Below, in pieces: positions 17,076-25,792 of a DNA stretch of 64,000 nt. Source of the stretch: Halosimplex aquaticum (lineage in GTDB: Archaea > Halobacteriota > Halobacteria > Halobacteriales > Haloarculaceae). Position 1 is the first letter of the stretch. Every line of letters starts with the position of its first letter. The DNA is taken from assembly GCF_028747785.1 (NCBI RefSeq), contig NZ_CP118158.1, forward strand, positions 3,038,001 to 3,102,000, written 5' to 3'. The position numbers were made by a program, and so were the translations under genes. A model generated the notes under the pieces. The model searched no databases, was not told the origin of the DNA, and saw nothing but the letters and a program-made list of their open reading frames with translations.

Positions 17076-17330
17076 TCAGTCGGTCGAACCGCTCTCCTGG
17101 CGGAGGTGAAGGAGTGCAAAACCGACGAATACGGACGCGAGGGCGGCCTGAAATCCCCAGTTCGCGACGAATTGGAGCGCCGGTGTCATCGACTCCAGTC
17201 CGGTCAGTCGCCCGACGTTTACCGGACCGCCGAACAACACGACGAGCAACCAGCCGGCGAACGCGACTTCCGCCAGGTCCCACCAGTGTCGCCAGTTACC
17301 GACCGCCTGGCGGAGTCGCGTCGGACTCAC
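17076..17330 (-). CDS. Small membrane protein (84 aa)
   Basis: An 84-aa ORF starting with GTG at 17330. Two hydrophobic segments (residues about 20-35 and 53-73) follow a basic, Trp-rich N-terminus (NWRHWWDLAE) that probably lies at the membrane face. No motif identifies a function. It is convergent with SAMP1 (31 bp between stops) and downstream of the Bax-inhibitor-like gene on the same strand. A TATA-like AT run at 17331-17340 lies too close to this GTG, so the exact start is uncertain. Confidence 0.6.
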   Translation of the reverse strand: MSPTRLRQAVGNWRHWWDLAEVAFAGWLLVVLFGGPVNVGRLTGLESMTPALQFVANWGFQAALASVFVGFALLHLRQESGSTD

Positions 17331-17390
17331 AGATAAGTGTTGCCGTTCCTACCATTTCAGCATACCGACGGCGAGTAGGGAGTGGACGAA

Positions 17391-18086
17391 TCAGGCGTCC
17401 AGCATCTCCAGCACGCGCAGCACGAGCTGGAGGATGTGGATGAACACGCCCATGACGGCGATGTAGATGCCGATGGCGCTGCGCAGGTCGCCGTACTTGC
17501 TCTCGCGGACCGCCCAGATCTCGTAGGTCAGGTCGACGATGAACCCGATCAGGAAGAGCGCGCCCGCGACGAGCATCAGCATCGGGTTCACGAAGAAGCC
17601 GATAGCGCCGACGACGAAACCGCCCCCGAAGCACACCCAGGAATACATCTGCCAGCGCTCGAAGGAGTGGTCGGTCTTGAAGACGACGACGGCGACGACG
17701 GCCGTGATGATCCCGGTAACGACCGCGGTGATGCCGAGGGCGGTCACCTTCGTCGACGACGGGACTCGGACGAGGATCGCCGAACCGATCAGCGCGTAGC
17801 CGAACTGCGACAGCGCCACGCCGACGCCGGCCAGGCCCATACTGCCCTTCTCGATGCCCGTGTTCGCCAGCCAGTACCCGCCCCCGACGGTGACGGCGAA
17901 CGTCGCGATGCCGATGAAGAAGTTCGAGAACAGCGCCGCGCCCAGCGGCGCGACCGGCGTCTCGCTCAACACCAGCATGAACACGATGTTCAGTGCAACC
18001 AGTCCCGCCCCGATCCCCGCGATCCGCGAGACGCTCCGCGAGGCCGTCGATTCGACCCCCGGCGCGTCGTATTCGATCCCGCTCAT
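17391..18086 (-). CDS. Bax inhibitor-1/YccA family membrane protein
   Basis: A 231-aa protein with seven hydrophobic helices. The C-terminal pattern, an acidic residue inside the sixth helix (IVDLTYEIW) followed by KYGDLRSAIGIYIAVMGVF and a last helix HILQLVLRVL, is typical of the BI-1/LFG/YccA (TMBIM) family, whose bacterial members conduct Ca2+ in a pH-dependent manner or bind FtsH. The function in archaea is not established. The ATG at 18086 follows a 142-bp upstream gap. It ends 61 bp before the small membrane gene and may be cotranscribed with it. Confidence 0.8.
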   Translation of the reverse strand: MSGIEYDAPGVESTASRSVSRIAGIGAGLVALNIVFMLVLSETPVAPLGAALFSNFFIGIATFAVTVGGGYWLANTGIEKGSMGLAGVGVALSQFGYALIGSAILVRVPSSTKVTALGITAVVTGIITAVVAVVVFKTDHSFERWQMYSWVCFGGGFVVGAIGFFVNPMLMLVAGALFLIGFIVDLTYEIWAVRESKYGDLRSAIGIYIAVMGVFIHILQLVLRVLEMLDA

Positions 18087-18228
18087 GTTCGATAGCTGAT
18101 TGACGGCTCCGATACATGAACGTTGTCGTTCATAACAGGAGTGATATTAGAGGCGTGGCTGCCGGACGCGGTCACACGAGCAACAACAACGGGCCTCGTG
18201 GGGCGAAGAGAAGCGGTGCGCCGCGAAC

Positions 18229-21006
18229 TCAGGCGTTCGCGACCTGCTGGAGCACGTCGGGGGCGTCGTCGAGGGCGTCGTCGAGGGCGTCGACGTCCGG
18301 GCCGCCGCCCTGGGCGAAGTCCGGCGGGCCGCCGCCGCCGCCGCCGACCTTGCTCGCCAGTTCGCTGACGACTTCGCCGGCGTTGACCGCGGAGCCGTCG
18401 GGGACGGCGACGACGAAGGTCGCGCCGTCGCTGCCCGAGCCGAGCACCGCGATCTTCCCCTCTTCGACGAGGGCGTTCGCGGTCGCGCGGAGTTCGTCCA
18501 TGTCGGCGTCGAGGCGCTGGACGACGGCGGTCTCCTCGCCGACCGCGACTTCCTCGCCCTCGTCACCGCCGGCAGCGGCGCGGACCTCGGCGAGTTCCTC
18601 CTTGAGCTGTTCGATGGTCTTGCCGCGCTCCTTCCACTCCGTGAAGAAGCGCTCGGCGGTCTCGGGCACTTCGTCGGGGGCGACGTCGAGGATTTCGGCG
18701 GCCTCGTAGAGCGCGTCCTCGGTGTCCTGGGTGGCCTGGACGGCCGCGTCGCCGGCGGCGAACTCGATGCGGATGACGCCGTCCTGGACGCGCTCGGTGC
18801 CGAGCACCTTGATCGTCCCGATGTCGCCGGTGCGGGCGACGTGGGTGCCGCCGCAGGCCTGGACGTCCTCGGCGACGTGGATGAGGCGGATGTTCTCGCC
18901 GGCGGGGATCCCGCCCTGGTAGAGGTCGAAGCCGTGTTCGTCTTCGGCCTCGTGTCGGTCGGGCCACTCCTGTTTGACCTGCACGTTCGAGCGGACGATG
19001 TCGTTGGCGCGGTGTTCGATCTCCCGGACCTGCTCGCGGGAGACGGATTCGTAGTGGCTCACGTCGATGCGCGAGGACTCGGTGCCCTTCTGGGCGCCGG
19101 CCTGGCGGACGTGCTCGCCGAGCACCTGCCGGGCGGCGTGGACGACGATGTGCGTCGCGGTGTGGTGGGCCATCAGGCGGCGGCGCCGGGTGGCGTCGAT
19201 CTGCCCGCGGACGAACTCGCCCTTGCCAGGGTCCTCATCGGCGGTGTGGAGGATGACGCCGTCGACGATCTGCACGTCGGAGACCTCGGCGGTCACGTCG
19301 TCGGTCGACAGCGTGCCGTGGTCCGGCGGCTGGCCACCGCCCTCGGGGTAGAACATCGTCTGGTCGAGCACGACGTCGTACCGGTCGTCGTCGCGCTCGA
19401 ACACTTCGAGCACCACCGCTTCGAACTCCGTCCGCTGCTGGTTCTCGTAGTACAGGCGGTCGGTGTCGGGCAGTTCTTCGAGGCGGTCGGCGTAGGGCCG
19501 CTCCTCCTCGTCCTCGAAGGCCTGACCGCTGCCGTGGCGGTCGGCGACGAGCGCGTAGAAGTCGTCGGGCGTCTCCACGTCGACGCCCTTCTCGGCGGCG
19601 ATCTCCTCGACCATGTCCGGCTGGATGCCGTGGGAGTCGTACAGCTCGATGAGTTCGCGGACGGGGATGGGCTCGCCCTGCTCGGCGTAGTCGTCGGCGA
19701 GCCGGCGGACGCGCCGGCCGCCCTGGTCGAGCGTCTCGCGGTACTTCTCGACCTCGGTGCGGACGATGTCGCGGATCGTATCGCGGTTCTCGTAGCCCAG
19801 CCGGTCGGCCTGCATGTCCACGAGTTCGTCCAGCGGCGCGTCGACGCCGACGTTGTCGACGAGGCGCTTGGTCCGGCGGAGGACCATCCGGGCGAGGTAG
19901 CCCGTGCCAACGTTCGACGGGACGATGTTGTCGCCGAGCATGTACGCGAGCGTCCGGCAGTGGTCGGCGATGGCGTAGATGTCCTCCAGCGGTTCCAGCA
20001 GGTCGACGAGTTCGCTGGTGGGGACGTCGAGCTTGTCGGCGATGTTGTCTCGGGCCGACTCCATGTCCTCGGCCTCGTCGATGTCCATGTGGCCGGCCAG
20101 GGTGGCGGCGCGGTGGACGATCTCGGCCTCGCGCTCGGAGTAGTCGAGCCCGGCGTTGTCCTTGAGGAAGTCGATCATGTCGGGGTAGACGGCCTCGTAG
20201 ACCGTCGGGGTCCCCTGGGACATCCACGTCCAGCGCTCGATGCCGTAGCCGGTGTCGATGACCCGTCGGTCCATCCGGCTGTACGTGTTGCCGTCTTTCA
20301 TCTCGAAGTCGCCGTCGGGGTCCTGCTCGAACTGCATGAACACGAGCGTCGCGAGTTCGAGCCCGCGGTAGATGACCTCGAAGGCGGGGCCGGCGTTGCC
20401 GCCGCCGACCCACGGGTCCTCGATGAGGGTGACGTCCTCGCGGGGCGCCCCCACCTCGGCGAGGAGATCCATGCAGTGCTCGACGCACTGGTCCTTCCAG
20501 TAGACCTCGCCCTCGTAGGCGTAGTCGGTGCCCTCGTCGGCGTTGAACGCGTGGTGGCCGCCCATCTCGAAGGCCATCGTGTGCCGGCCGGTCTTGCCGA
20601 CGTTGTCGATGTCCTGCATCCGGATGCACGGCTGGGAGACGACCAGCGGGTTCGCCGGCGGCGGCGACTCGCCGCTGGTGACGTGCGGCTGGAAGTCGTA
20701 GATAGACGCCTGCGTCAGGAGGACGTCGTCGCGCCAGCGGTTGGCGGCGACGGGATAGGGGTCGATGCGCTCGTGACCCCGCTGCTCGAAAAAGGAGAGG
20801 AACTGCTCGCGCATCTCCTCCAGCGAGAGCTCCTCGTCGAAGCCGGGGTCGTCGATGAAGCCGTACTCTTCGCATGGCGGCTCCCCGCAGGTCGCCCGGT
20901 CCCCGTCGAGCGTCCAGAAGTGGGCCCCACACTCGGAACACTGCTTTCTGTGGAAGCCGTGTTCCTCGAAATAGTCGAGTCGATACTCCTGTTCGAGGTC
21001 GCTCAT
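18229..21006 (-). CDS. alaS: Alanyl-tRNA synthetase (archaeal type)
   Basis: A 925-aa enzyme starting at ATG 21006; a GTG at 21015 would add three residues. The N-terminal zinc-like segment (CSECGAHFW ... [11 protein letters not shown], residues about 20-45) marks archaeal AlaRS. Class II motifs follow ([37 protein letters not shown]). The editing domain has HHTATH and the second zinc motif [11 protein letters not shown]. The C-terminal domain has the Gly-rich VGGGGGG linker at about residue 895. It charges tRNA-Ala and clears mischarged Ser/Gly. A possible TATA box is seen as GTAAAAC on the top strand at 21035-21041. Length and motifs are normal. Confidence 0.97.
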   Translation of the reverse strand: MSDLEQEYRLDYFEEHGFHRKQCSECGAHFWTLDGDRATCGEPPCEEYGFIDDPGFDEELSLEEMREQFLSFFEQRGHERIDPYPVAANRWRDDVLLTQASIYDFQPHVTSGESPPPANPLVVSQPCIRMQDIDNVGKTGRHTMAFEMGGHHAFNADEGTDYAYEGEVYWKDQCVEHCMDLLAEVGAPREDVTLIEDPWVGGGNAGPAFEVIYRGLELATLVFMQFEQDPDGDFEMKDGNTYSRMDRRVIDTGYGIERWTWMSQGTPTVYEAVYPDMIDFLKDNAGLDYSEREAEIVHRAATLAGHMDIDEAEDMESARDNIADKLDVPTSELVDLLEPLEDIYAIADHCRTLAYMLGDNIVPSNVGTGYLARMVLRRTKRLVDNVGVDAPLDELVDMQADRLGYENRDTIRDIVRTEVEKYRETLDQGGRRVRRLADDYAEQGEPIPVRELIELYDSHGIQPDMVEEIAAEKGVDVETPDDFYALVADRHGSGQAFEDEEERPYADRLEELPDTDRLYYENQQRTEFEAVVLEVFERDDDRYDVVLDQTMFYPEGGGQPPDHGTLSTDDVTAEVSDVQIVDGVILHTADEDPGKGEFVRGQIDATRRRRLMAHHTATHIVVHAARQVLGEHVRQAGAQKGTESSRIDVSHYESVSREQVREIEHRANDIVRSNVQVKQEWPDRHEAEDEHGFDLYQGGIPAGENIRLIHVAEDVQACGGTHVARTGDIGTIKVLGTERVQDGVIRIEFAAGDAAVQATQDTEDALYEAAEILDVAPDEVPETAERFFTEWKERGKTIEQLKEELAEVRAAAGGDEGEEVAVGEETAVVQRLDADMDELRATANALVEEGKIAVLGSGSDGATFVVAVPDGSAVNAGEVVSELASKVGGGGGGPPDFAQGGGPDVDALDDALDDAPDVLQQVANA

Positions 21007-21198
21007 TCGTTGCACTAGCTTGGCCCAGCAGCGCGTAAAACAGTTCCGAAGGCACGGGACGCCGTCTCTCGCGACGCGTCGCGACGAGCGGGCGTGCGCC
21101 GCGAACAGGCCCCCAGTGGCGGCCTGTGGGATCCGGGTGTCCGCCCCGGATCCGGAGTCCGCCCCGCTTCGAAAACCAGCCGGGACTGAGCGCTCGGC

Positions 21199-22482
21199 TT
21201 ACGGAGCGGTCGACACCGCGTCGGCACCGCTCAGGCTCGCTGCGCCGCTGCCATTGCCGTTGCCGCTCCCGCCGTCAGCGTTAGTTCCGTCCCTCTCGCC
21301 GTCGCGCTCGCTCGCCTCGAACTCGGCTTCGAGTTCCGCCTCGGCGTCGCCTGACTGGACCCCGATTTCCAGCTTCTCGGCGTCGCTCGGGACGCTGACG
21401 ACGTACTCGCCGTCGGCGTCGGTCGTTCCGACTACCTCACCGTCGACGGTCACCGTCGCGTTCGCGACCGCGCTGCCGTTCTCGGTCACCCGCACGGTGA
21501 CGTTCTCGCCGGCGGAGACGTTCCCGAGGAACGACGCGTCGATGGTCCGCTCGGCGTCGTCTCGGCCTTCGTCGCCGTTCTTCTCCTTGTCGTCGCGGTC
21601 GCCGCTTTCCCCCTTCTCTTCGCGGTCGTCGTTGTTCCCCTCGTCGTCGACTCGCTCGATGGGCACGTCGGTCCCCGACTCGCTCACGACGGGCTTGAGG
21701 ATGTACTTCCCGCTCTTGCCCGCCTCGTGAACGGTCACGTCGTAGACGAAGTCCACTTCCGAGCCGTTCTCGACGGTGAACTCCGAGTTGAGCTGGAGCT
21801 TCTCGCTCGGGAGCTTGACGTTCGCCGAGTCGCCGTTCGTCAGCGTCCCGTTCACCTCGCTCACTTCCATGTGGACCTTGTCGTACTCGCCCGCGGGCAG
21901 GTCGAACTGCTGGAGGAGCGTGGCGTTGGCGCCGCGCAACTGCGAGAGGTCGACCTCGGTCGCGTTCACGTCGCGCGTGACCCAGCGGCCGTCTTCGCCC
22001 TCGCTCTCGTCGTCTTCGCGGTCGTCGTCTCGTTCGTCGGCGTCGGTTTCGGTTTCGTTCTCGTCGGTTTCGTTCTCGTCGGTCTCGACGGCGGTCGCCG
22101 TCTCGTTCGCGTCGCCCGCGTCGGTGCCGTTCTCGGGCGTGACCGCCGCGGTGGCCGTGGACGCGTTGCCCTCGTCGGCCGACTCGTTGTCGGCGGCGTC
22201 GACGAGGTGGAACTGCACGGACGAGATCGTGACGTTCAGCCGCTGGAAGTCGTCCATGTCGTTGGGCTCGTCGCTCACGTAGAAGTTGACCGTGCCCGAG
22301 TCGGAATCGGCGGTGTCGGTGCCGCCGTCCGTCCCGCCGGCGTCGCCGTCGGTGCCGTCCCCGGCGGCGCCATCGTCACCGTCGCTGTCGGCGACAGTCG
22401 ACGTCCCCGTCCCCGGCGTCGCCGCACAGCCGGCCGTGACGATCAGGAACGCGGTCGCGAGCGCGACGACAGCGCGCTTCAT
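21199..22482 (-). CDS. DUF4382 lipoprotein
   Basis: A 427-aa exported protein. The N-terminus has a hydrophobic stretch ending in a lipobox (VTAGCAA, Cys at residue 19), then a Gly/Asp/Thr-rich linker typical of haloarchaeal cell-surface lipoproteins. Residues about 62-280 form the DUF4382 domain (NFYVSDEPNDMDDFQRLNVTISSVQFH, then LQQFDLPAGEYDKVHMEV), interrupted by an Asp/Glu/Asn/Thr repeat region (about 115-165). After another acidic linker, residues about 325-395 form a carboxypeptidase-regulatory-like beta domain (VTVDGEVVGTTDADGEY). DUF4382 function is unknown; surface location is inferred. A 26-codon ORF overlaps its ATG. Confidence 0.85.
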   Translation of the reverse strand: MKRAVVALATAFLIVTAGCAATPGTGTSTVADSDGDDGAAGDGTDGDAGGTDGGTDTADSDSGTVNFYVSDEPNDMDDFQRLNVTISSVQFHLVDAADNESADEGNASTATAAVTPENGTDAGDANETATAVETDENETDENETETDADERDDDREDDESEGEDGRWVTRDVNATEVDLSQLRGANATLLQQFDLPAGEYDKVHMEVSEVNGTLTNGDSANVKLPSEKLQLNSEFTVENGSEVDFVYDVTVHEAGKSGKYILKPVVSESGTDVPIERVDDEGNNDDREEKGESGDRDDKEKNGDEGRDDAERTIDASFLGNVSAGENVTVRVTENGSAVANATVTVDGEVVGTTDADGEYVVSVPSDAEKLEIGVQSGDAEAELEAEFEASERDGERDGTNADGGSGNGNGSGAASLSGADAVSTAP

Positions 22483-22559
22483 GCGGACACCCCCGTCCGT
22501 CGCGGTCTGTGTCCGCTCGCCGATTCGCTCCCGATTCGTGGTCGGTCTGGCTGTGACAT
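22479..22559 (-). CDS. Possible short upstream ORF (26 aa) overlapping the lipoprotein start
   Basis: ATG at 22559 opens a 26-codon frame (MSQPDRPRIGSES..., basic and hydrophilic) whose TGA overlaps the lipoprotein ATG as ATGA. A strong TATA box (TTTATATA on this strand, 22590-22597) lies about 31-38 nt upstream, so a leaderless message would begin near this ATG rather than at the lipoprotein start 77 nt further on. It could serve translational coupling, or the ORF may be fortuitous and simply lie in a 5' leader. Confidence 0.3.
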   Translation of the reverse strand: MSQPDRPRIGSESASGHRPRRTGVSA

Positions 22560-22588
22560 CGTATCCCTCTCTATTACCCGAATACCCA

Positions 22589-22597
22589 TATATAAAG
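22589..22597 (-). promoter_or_regulatory. TATA box for lipoprotein transcript
   Basis: ATATATAAA on the top strand (TTTATATAT on the bottom) is the strongest TATA match in the 359-bp gap 22483-22841. On the minus strand it would start RNA near 22565; a plus-strand use toward RNase Z is also possible since the core is nearly palindromic. Confidence 0.5.
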
Positions 22598-22812
22598 GCG
22601 ACTCCGAAGCCGGATCAACGCCGATCAACTCGGATTACCGATCGCTTTGCTGCCAACTCGGTGGGGCCGATTTCCGGCGAAACGGTCCCTCGCTGTGGAT
22701 GAACTGACGAAAACTACTTATACGGCGTTCGTCACCGGCCGAGTTCCGTCCGTCGTCGACGGGCGGTCGGACGGCGAGTCGGTCGCCGTCCGCGGATCGG
22801 GATCCGACACGC

Positions 22813-22818
22813 GTTTAC
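22813..22818 (+). promoter_or_regulatory. TATA-like box of RNase Z gene
   Basis: GTTTAC lies 24-29 nt before the ATG at 22842, fitting leaderless transcription. A second AT-rich box (CTTATA, 22717-22722) lies further upstream. Confidence 0.35.
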
Positions 22819-22841
22819 CGGGCGCCCGCCGAGAGGCGGAC

Positions 22842-23774
22842 ATGCGCGTGACGTTTCTCGGGACGAGCGGCGCTGTCCCGACCACCCAGCGCAACACGAG
22901 CGCGCTGCTGGTCAACCGCGACGGCGACCGCCTCCTCTTCGACTGCGGCGAGGGCACCCAGCGCCAGATGATGCGGTTCAACACCGGCTTCGCCGTCGAC
23001 CACGTATTCGTCACGCACCTCCACGGCGACCACGTCCTCGGCATCCCCGGCCTGATCCAGACCTTCGACTTCAACGACCGCGAGGACCCGCTGGCCATCC
23101 ACGCACCCAGCGGCACCCGCGGCCAGGTCGAGAACCTCGTCCACGCCGGCGGCAACGACCCCGCCTTCCCCGTCCGGATCCACCAGGTCGACGCCGGCGA
23201 CGTCGTCCTCGACCGCGACGAGTACGAGGTCCGCGCCGTCCGCACCGACCACCGCACCAACGCCGTCGGCTACGCCCTCGTCGAGGCCGACCGCAAGGGC
23301 CGCTTCGACCGCGAGAAGGCCGAGGAGGAACTCGGCATCCCGCCCGGCCCGAAGTACTCGAAGCTCCACCGCGGCGAACCCGTCGAACACGACGGCCGAA
23401 CCGTCGAACCCGAGGAGGTCGTCGGCCCGCCGCGACCGGGCCGCCGCCTCGTCTACACCGGCGACACGCGACCGACCGACGCCGTCGCCGCCGCCGCCGA
23501 GGACGCCGACCTGCTCGTCCACGACGCCACCTTCGCCAGCGACTGGGCCGACCGCGCCAGGGATACCGCACACTCCACCGCCCGTGAGGCCGCTGCCATC
23601 GCCGACCGAGCGGACGCGAAACGGCTCGCGCTCACCCACATCTCGACGCGCTACGCCGGCGACCACACGCCCATCGAGCGCGAGGCCCGCGAGCACTTCG
23701 ACGGCGACGCCTGGGTCCCCGACGACGGCGAGCGGTTGGAGGTCCCCTTCCCCGACGAAGCCGACGCGGAGTGA
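22842..23774 (+). CDS. rnz: Ribonuclease Z
   Basis: A 310-aa metallo-beta-lactamase-fold endonuclease of normal short-form length. The zinc motif HLHGDH is at H59, H61, D63, H64 after FVT; the N-terminal MRVTFLGTSGAVPT and the CGEGTQRQM phosphate-binding motif are diagnostic of RNase Z. Downstream GPKYSKLHRGE (exosite/PxKxxxL loop), VYTGDTRPTD and LALTHISTRY complete the set. It cleaves tRNA precursors 3' of the discriminator base. The ATG at 22842 is chosen; the frame is open further upstream but that extension lacks the fold. The stop is 24 bp before a fragment of the intergenic repeat. Confidence 0.96.
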   Translation: MRVTFLGTSGAVPTTQRNTSALLVNRDGDRLLFDCGEGTQRQMMRFNTGFAVDHVFVTHLHGDHVLGIPGLIQTFDFNDREDPLAIHAPSGTRGQVENLVHAGGNDPAFPVRIHQVDAGDVVLDRDEYEVRAVRTDHRTNAVGYALVEADRKGRFDREKAEEELGIPPGPKYSKLHRGEPVEHDGRTVEPEEVVGPPRPGRRLVYTGDTRPTDAVAAAAEDADLLVHDATFASDWADRARDTAHSTAREAAAIADRADAKRLALTHISTRYAGDHTPIEREAREHFDGDAWVPDDGERLEVPFPDEADAE

Positions 23775-23797
23775 CACTCCGCGATTTCGGCTACCAA

Positions 23798-23845
23798 TTT
23801 TCTGTGATGGCGCGCACTGTCGCGAGTCTCGTTTCTACTAGCGAC
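23798..23845 (+). repeat. Structured intergenic repeat, fragment (copy 3)
   Basis: About 45 bp matching the conserved end of the repeats at 6911 and 36053: TTTTCTG, TGGCGCGCACTGTCGCG, then GTCTCGT. The 3' arm of the terminal hairpin is degraded and the rest of the element is absent. It lies directly after the RNase Z stop and at the left edge of a low-GC segment. Confidence 0.5.
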
Positions 23846-23973
23846 CGGATCGGAGACTCCCTTTGAGAGATATGTCGAATTTCGCTCCTTAGGAATCTGT
23901 GGGCTGTCCGCAGCAACACTACTTCCACTGAGCATATCTGACGCTCAGAAGTAAGTAAACTCGATCTGGCCGA

Positions 23974-23983
23974 ATATTTTATC
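23974..23983 (+). promoter_or_regulatory. TATA box of HNH gene
   Basis: ATATTTTATC lies 24-33 nt before the ATG at 24007 in a clearly AT-rich stretch; spacing fits a leaderless transcript. Confidence 0.5.
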
Positions 23984-24006
23984 AATCATTATGGAAATTC
24001 TGTGGT

Positions 24007-24843
24007 ATGGGAGTGGTTCGGCGCGAGGGCGACTGGCGGCTAGAAAAGCGGGAAGATGGAGTCTACGAGATTACGTACAACAAGGACCCACAAGAGCGGA
24101 TTTTAACTCCAGATTATAAGCCGGGGATGATGGATAACTACGGTATCGGGGCGGTCCCCGTTCACAACGTCGAATCGTACTCTGAGGCTGAGGGCCTCTT
24201 TGAAGAACGGGCGAACGGCCGTTCGTCTTCGATGAATGCGAATCCTGGTCGCACGTCTCCCAACGGAGGATTTGGAGTACCAAGTGTCCAGAATTCGCAA
24301 CCGCCTAGCGGCGCCAACACCGCGAAGGTACCTGCTGCTACAGACGATAGTGAACAAGAGCTTCCGCCGGGTGGTGTTGCGCTTGTGATGGTTATCACCG
24401 GTGTAGTAGCGATCATGACGAGCGGTATCCAATTCGGATCCATCGTGTTTCTCGTTGGGAGTGGCTTTCTCATCGGGGGGATCGGAATCATCGGATTGGC
24501 GTTTTTATCGGCTGAAACGGCTGCAGAAGGGTTTGAGAAACTTCTCACCATTGAAGAGTCGTCCACAGAAGCGAAAGACACCGATGATGGAACCGAGAAG
24601 ACACCGCCCGCACCGGAGTCGCTCAAGAACGACCTATACTTCGAACGCGCTGATCAACAGTGCGAATGGTGTGGTGAGCAGGTTGATCAGCCTGAAGTCC
24701 ATCATATCGTACCTCGGAGCGAAGGTGGGCCAAACGACCGGTCGAACCTGATCGTCCTGTGTCCAAATCACCACCGCAAGGCTGACGCTGGGGCGATCTC
24801 TCGGTCGAAACTAAAGAGCAAAATTCGCCGAATCGAGAACTAA
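24007..24843 (+). CDS. Membrane-anchored HNH endonuclease-domain protein
   Basis: A 278-aa protein with three parts. Residues 1-68 (REGDWRLEKREDGVYEITY, KPGMMDN, SYSEAEGLFEE) resemble a module I recall from other haloarchaeal membrane proteins. A polar linker follows, then two hydrophobic helices (about 123-141 and 144-167). Residues 215-262 form an HNH nuclease fold: zinc pairs C219/C222 and C252/H255, catalytic HH at 232-233, N247. HNH proteins cut DNA in restriction, homing or phage defence; here the nuclease would be tethered on the inner membrane face. Base composition is well below the neighbours, suggesting horizontal acquisition. No cognate methylase or other defence gene adjoins it. 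Confidence 0.8.
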   Translation: MGVVRREGDWRLEKREDGVYEITYNKDPQERILTPDYKPGMMDNYGIGAVPVHNVESYSEAEGLFEERANGRSSSMNANPGRTSPNGGFGVPSVQNSQPPSGANTAKVPAATDDSEQELPPGGVALVMVITGVVAIMTSGIQFGSIVFLVGSGFLIGGIGIIGLAFLSAETAAEGFEKLLTIEESSTEAKDTDDGTEKTPPAPESLKNDLYFERADQQCEWCGEQVDQPEVHHIVPRSEGGPNDRSNLIVLCPNHHRKADAGAISRSKLKSKIRRIEN

Positions 24844-24914
24844 ACCGGCGTTCCATAAGACACCTAAGCCTGTCTCGAAGTGATTAACTGTCAGAATTTC
24901 GGCGATCCTGAGAA

Positions 24915-24922
24915 AGTATATC
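24915..24922 (+). promoter_or_regulatory. TATA box of methyltransferase gene
   Basis: AGTATATC lies 28-35 nt before the ATG at 24950. Confidence 0.4.
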
Positions 24923-24949
24923 ACACAGAGGACCGACACGATTCAGACG

Positions 24950-25729
24950 ATGCCTCCGGAGGACGACCACCCCATCTCGCGGAGCACGTACGACGAACTC
25001 GCGCCGGGGTACGAAGACATCACCGACGCGGCGATCCGCGAGCACTACGAGTGGCCGACGGTCGAGCAGTTGCTCCCGCCGCTCGAAGACCGACGCGTCC
25101 TCGACGCGGCCTGCGGCGACGGCTTCTACACGGAGCGACTGGCGGAGGCCGGTGCCGACCCGGTGGGCGTCGACGCCAGTCCGGCGATGGTCCGCCGCGC
25201 ACGGGAGCGCTTCGATGGCGCCGGATCCGCCGACGAGATACCGATCCACGAGGCCGACCTCACCGACGGGCTCGCCTTCCTCGACGACGCGGCGTTCGAC
25301 CTCGTTCTGTGCCAGCTCGCGCTCGAACACGTCCGGGACTGGGGGGCGGTCTTCGCGGCGTTCGCTCGCGTCCTGCGACCGGGAGGCCACGTCGTCGTCT
25401 CGACGAGCCATCCGGTCCGGGACTACGTCGACGCGGAGTTCTTCGTCCGCGACCACGTCCTCGCCGAGAGCGCTACGTACGGCGATATCGAACGGGTCGA
25501 CCGCGACTGGGGCGATGAGGACGACCCGTTCGTCGTCCCGTTCTACCGCCGTCCGCTCCAGGCGGTCTTCGAACCGGCGACCGACGCCGGATTGCTGGTC
25601 GAGCGAGTCCGCGAGCCCGAGGTGACGGACGTCTTCGCCGAACTCGCGCCGGACCACGCCGCGGCGTTCCGCGAGGGACCGCCGAACTTCCTCTGTCTGC
25701 GGTTCCTGAAACCGGCGAACGTCACGTGA
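24950..25729 (+). CDS. Class I SAM-dependent methyltransferase
   Basis: A 259-aa Rossmann methyltransferase (Methyltransf_11/25 type). Motif I reads VLDAACGDGFYTERLAEAGADPVGVDAS (residues about 45-72) with D at the end of strand beta2; motif IV/post-I is FDLVLCQLALEHV (about 118-130); motif VI is LRPGGHVVVSTSHP. The N-terminal YDELAPGYEDI is typical of small-molecule methyltransferases such as UbiE-like enzymes, but no substrate domain is recognised. GC content returns to the genome norm here, so the low-GC island ends near 24950. Confidence 0.88.
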   Translation: MPPEDDHPISRSTYDELAPGYEDITDAAIREHYEWPTVEQLLPPLEDRRVLDAACGDGFYTERLAEAGADPVGVDASPAMVRRARERFDGAGSADEIPIHEADLTDGLAFLDDAAFDLVLCQLALEHVRDWGAVFAAFARVLRPGGHVVVSTSHPVRDYVDAEFFVRDHVLAESATYGDIERVDRDWGDEDDPFVVPFYRRPLQAVFEPATDAGLLVERVREPEVTDVFAELAPDHAAAFREGPPNFLCLRFLKPANVT

Positions 25730-25792
25730 GGGGACGGCGCCGGGGGCCGCTTTCGCGCGACAGCGCTGGTCGCTCGCACCGCTGCTGTAGGA

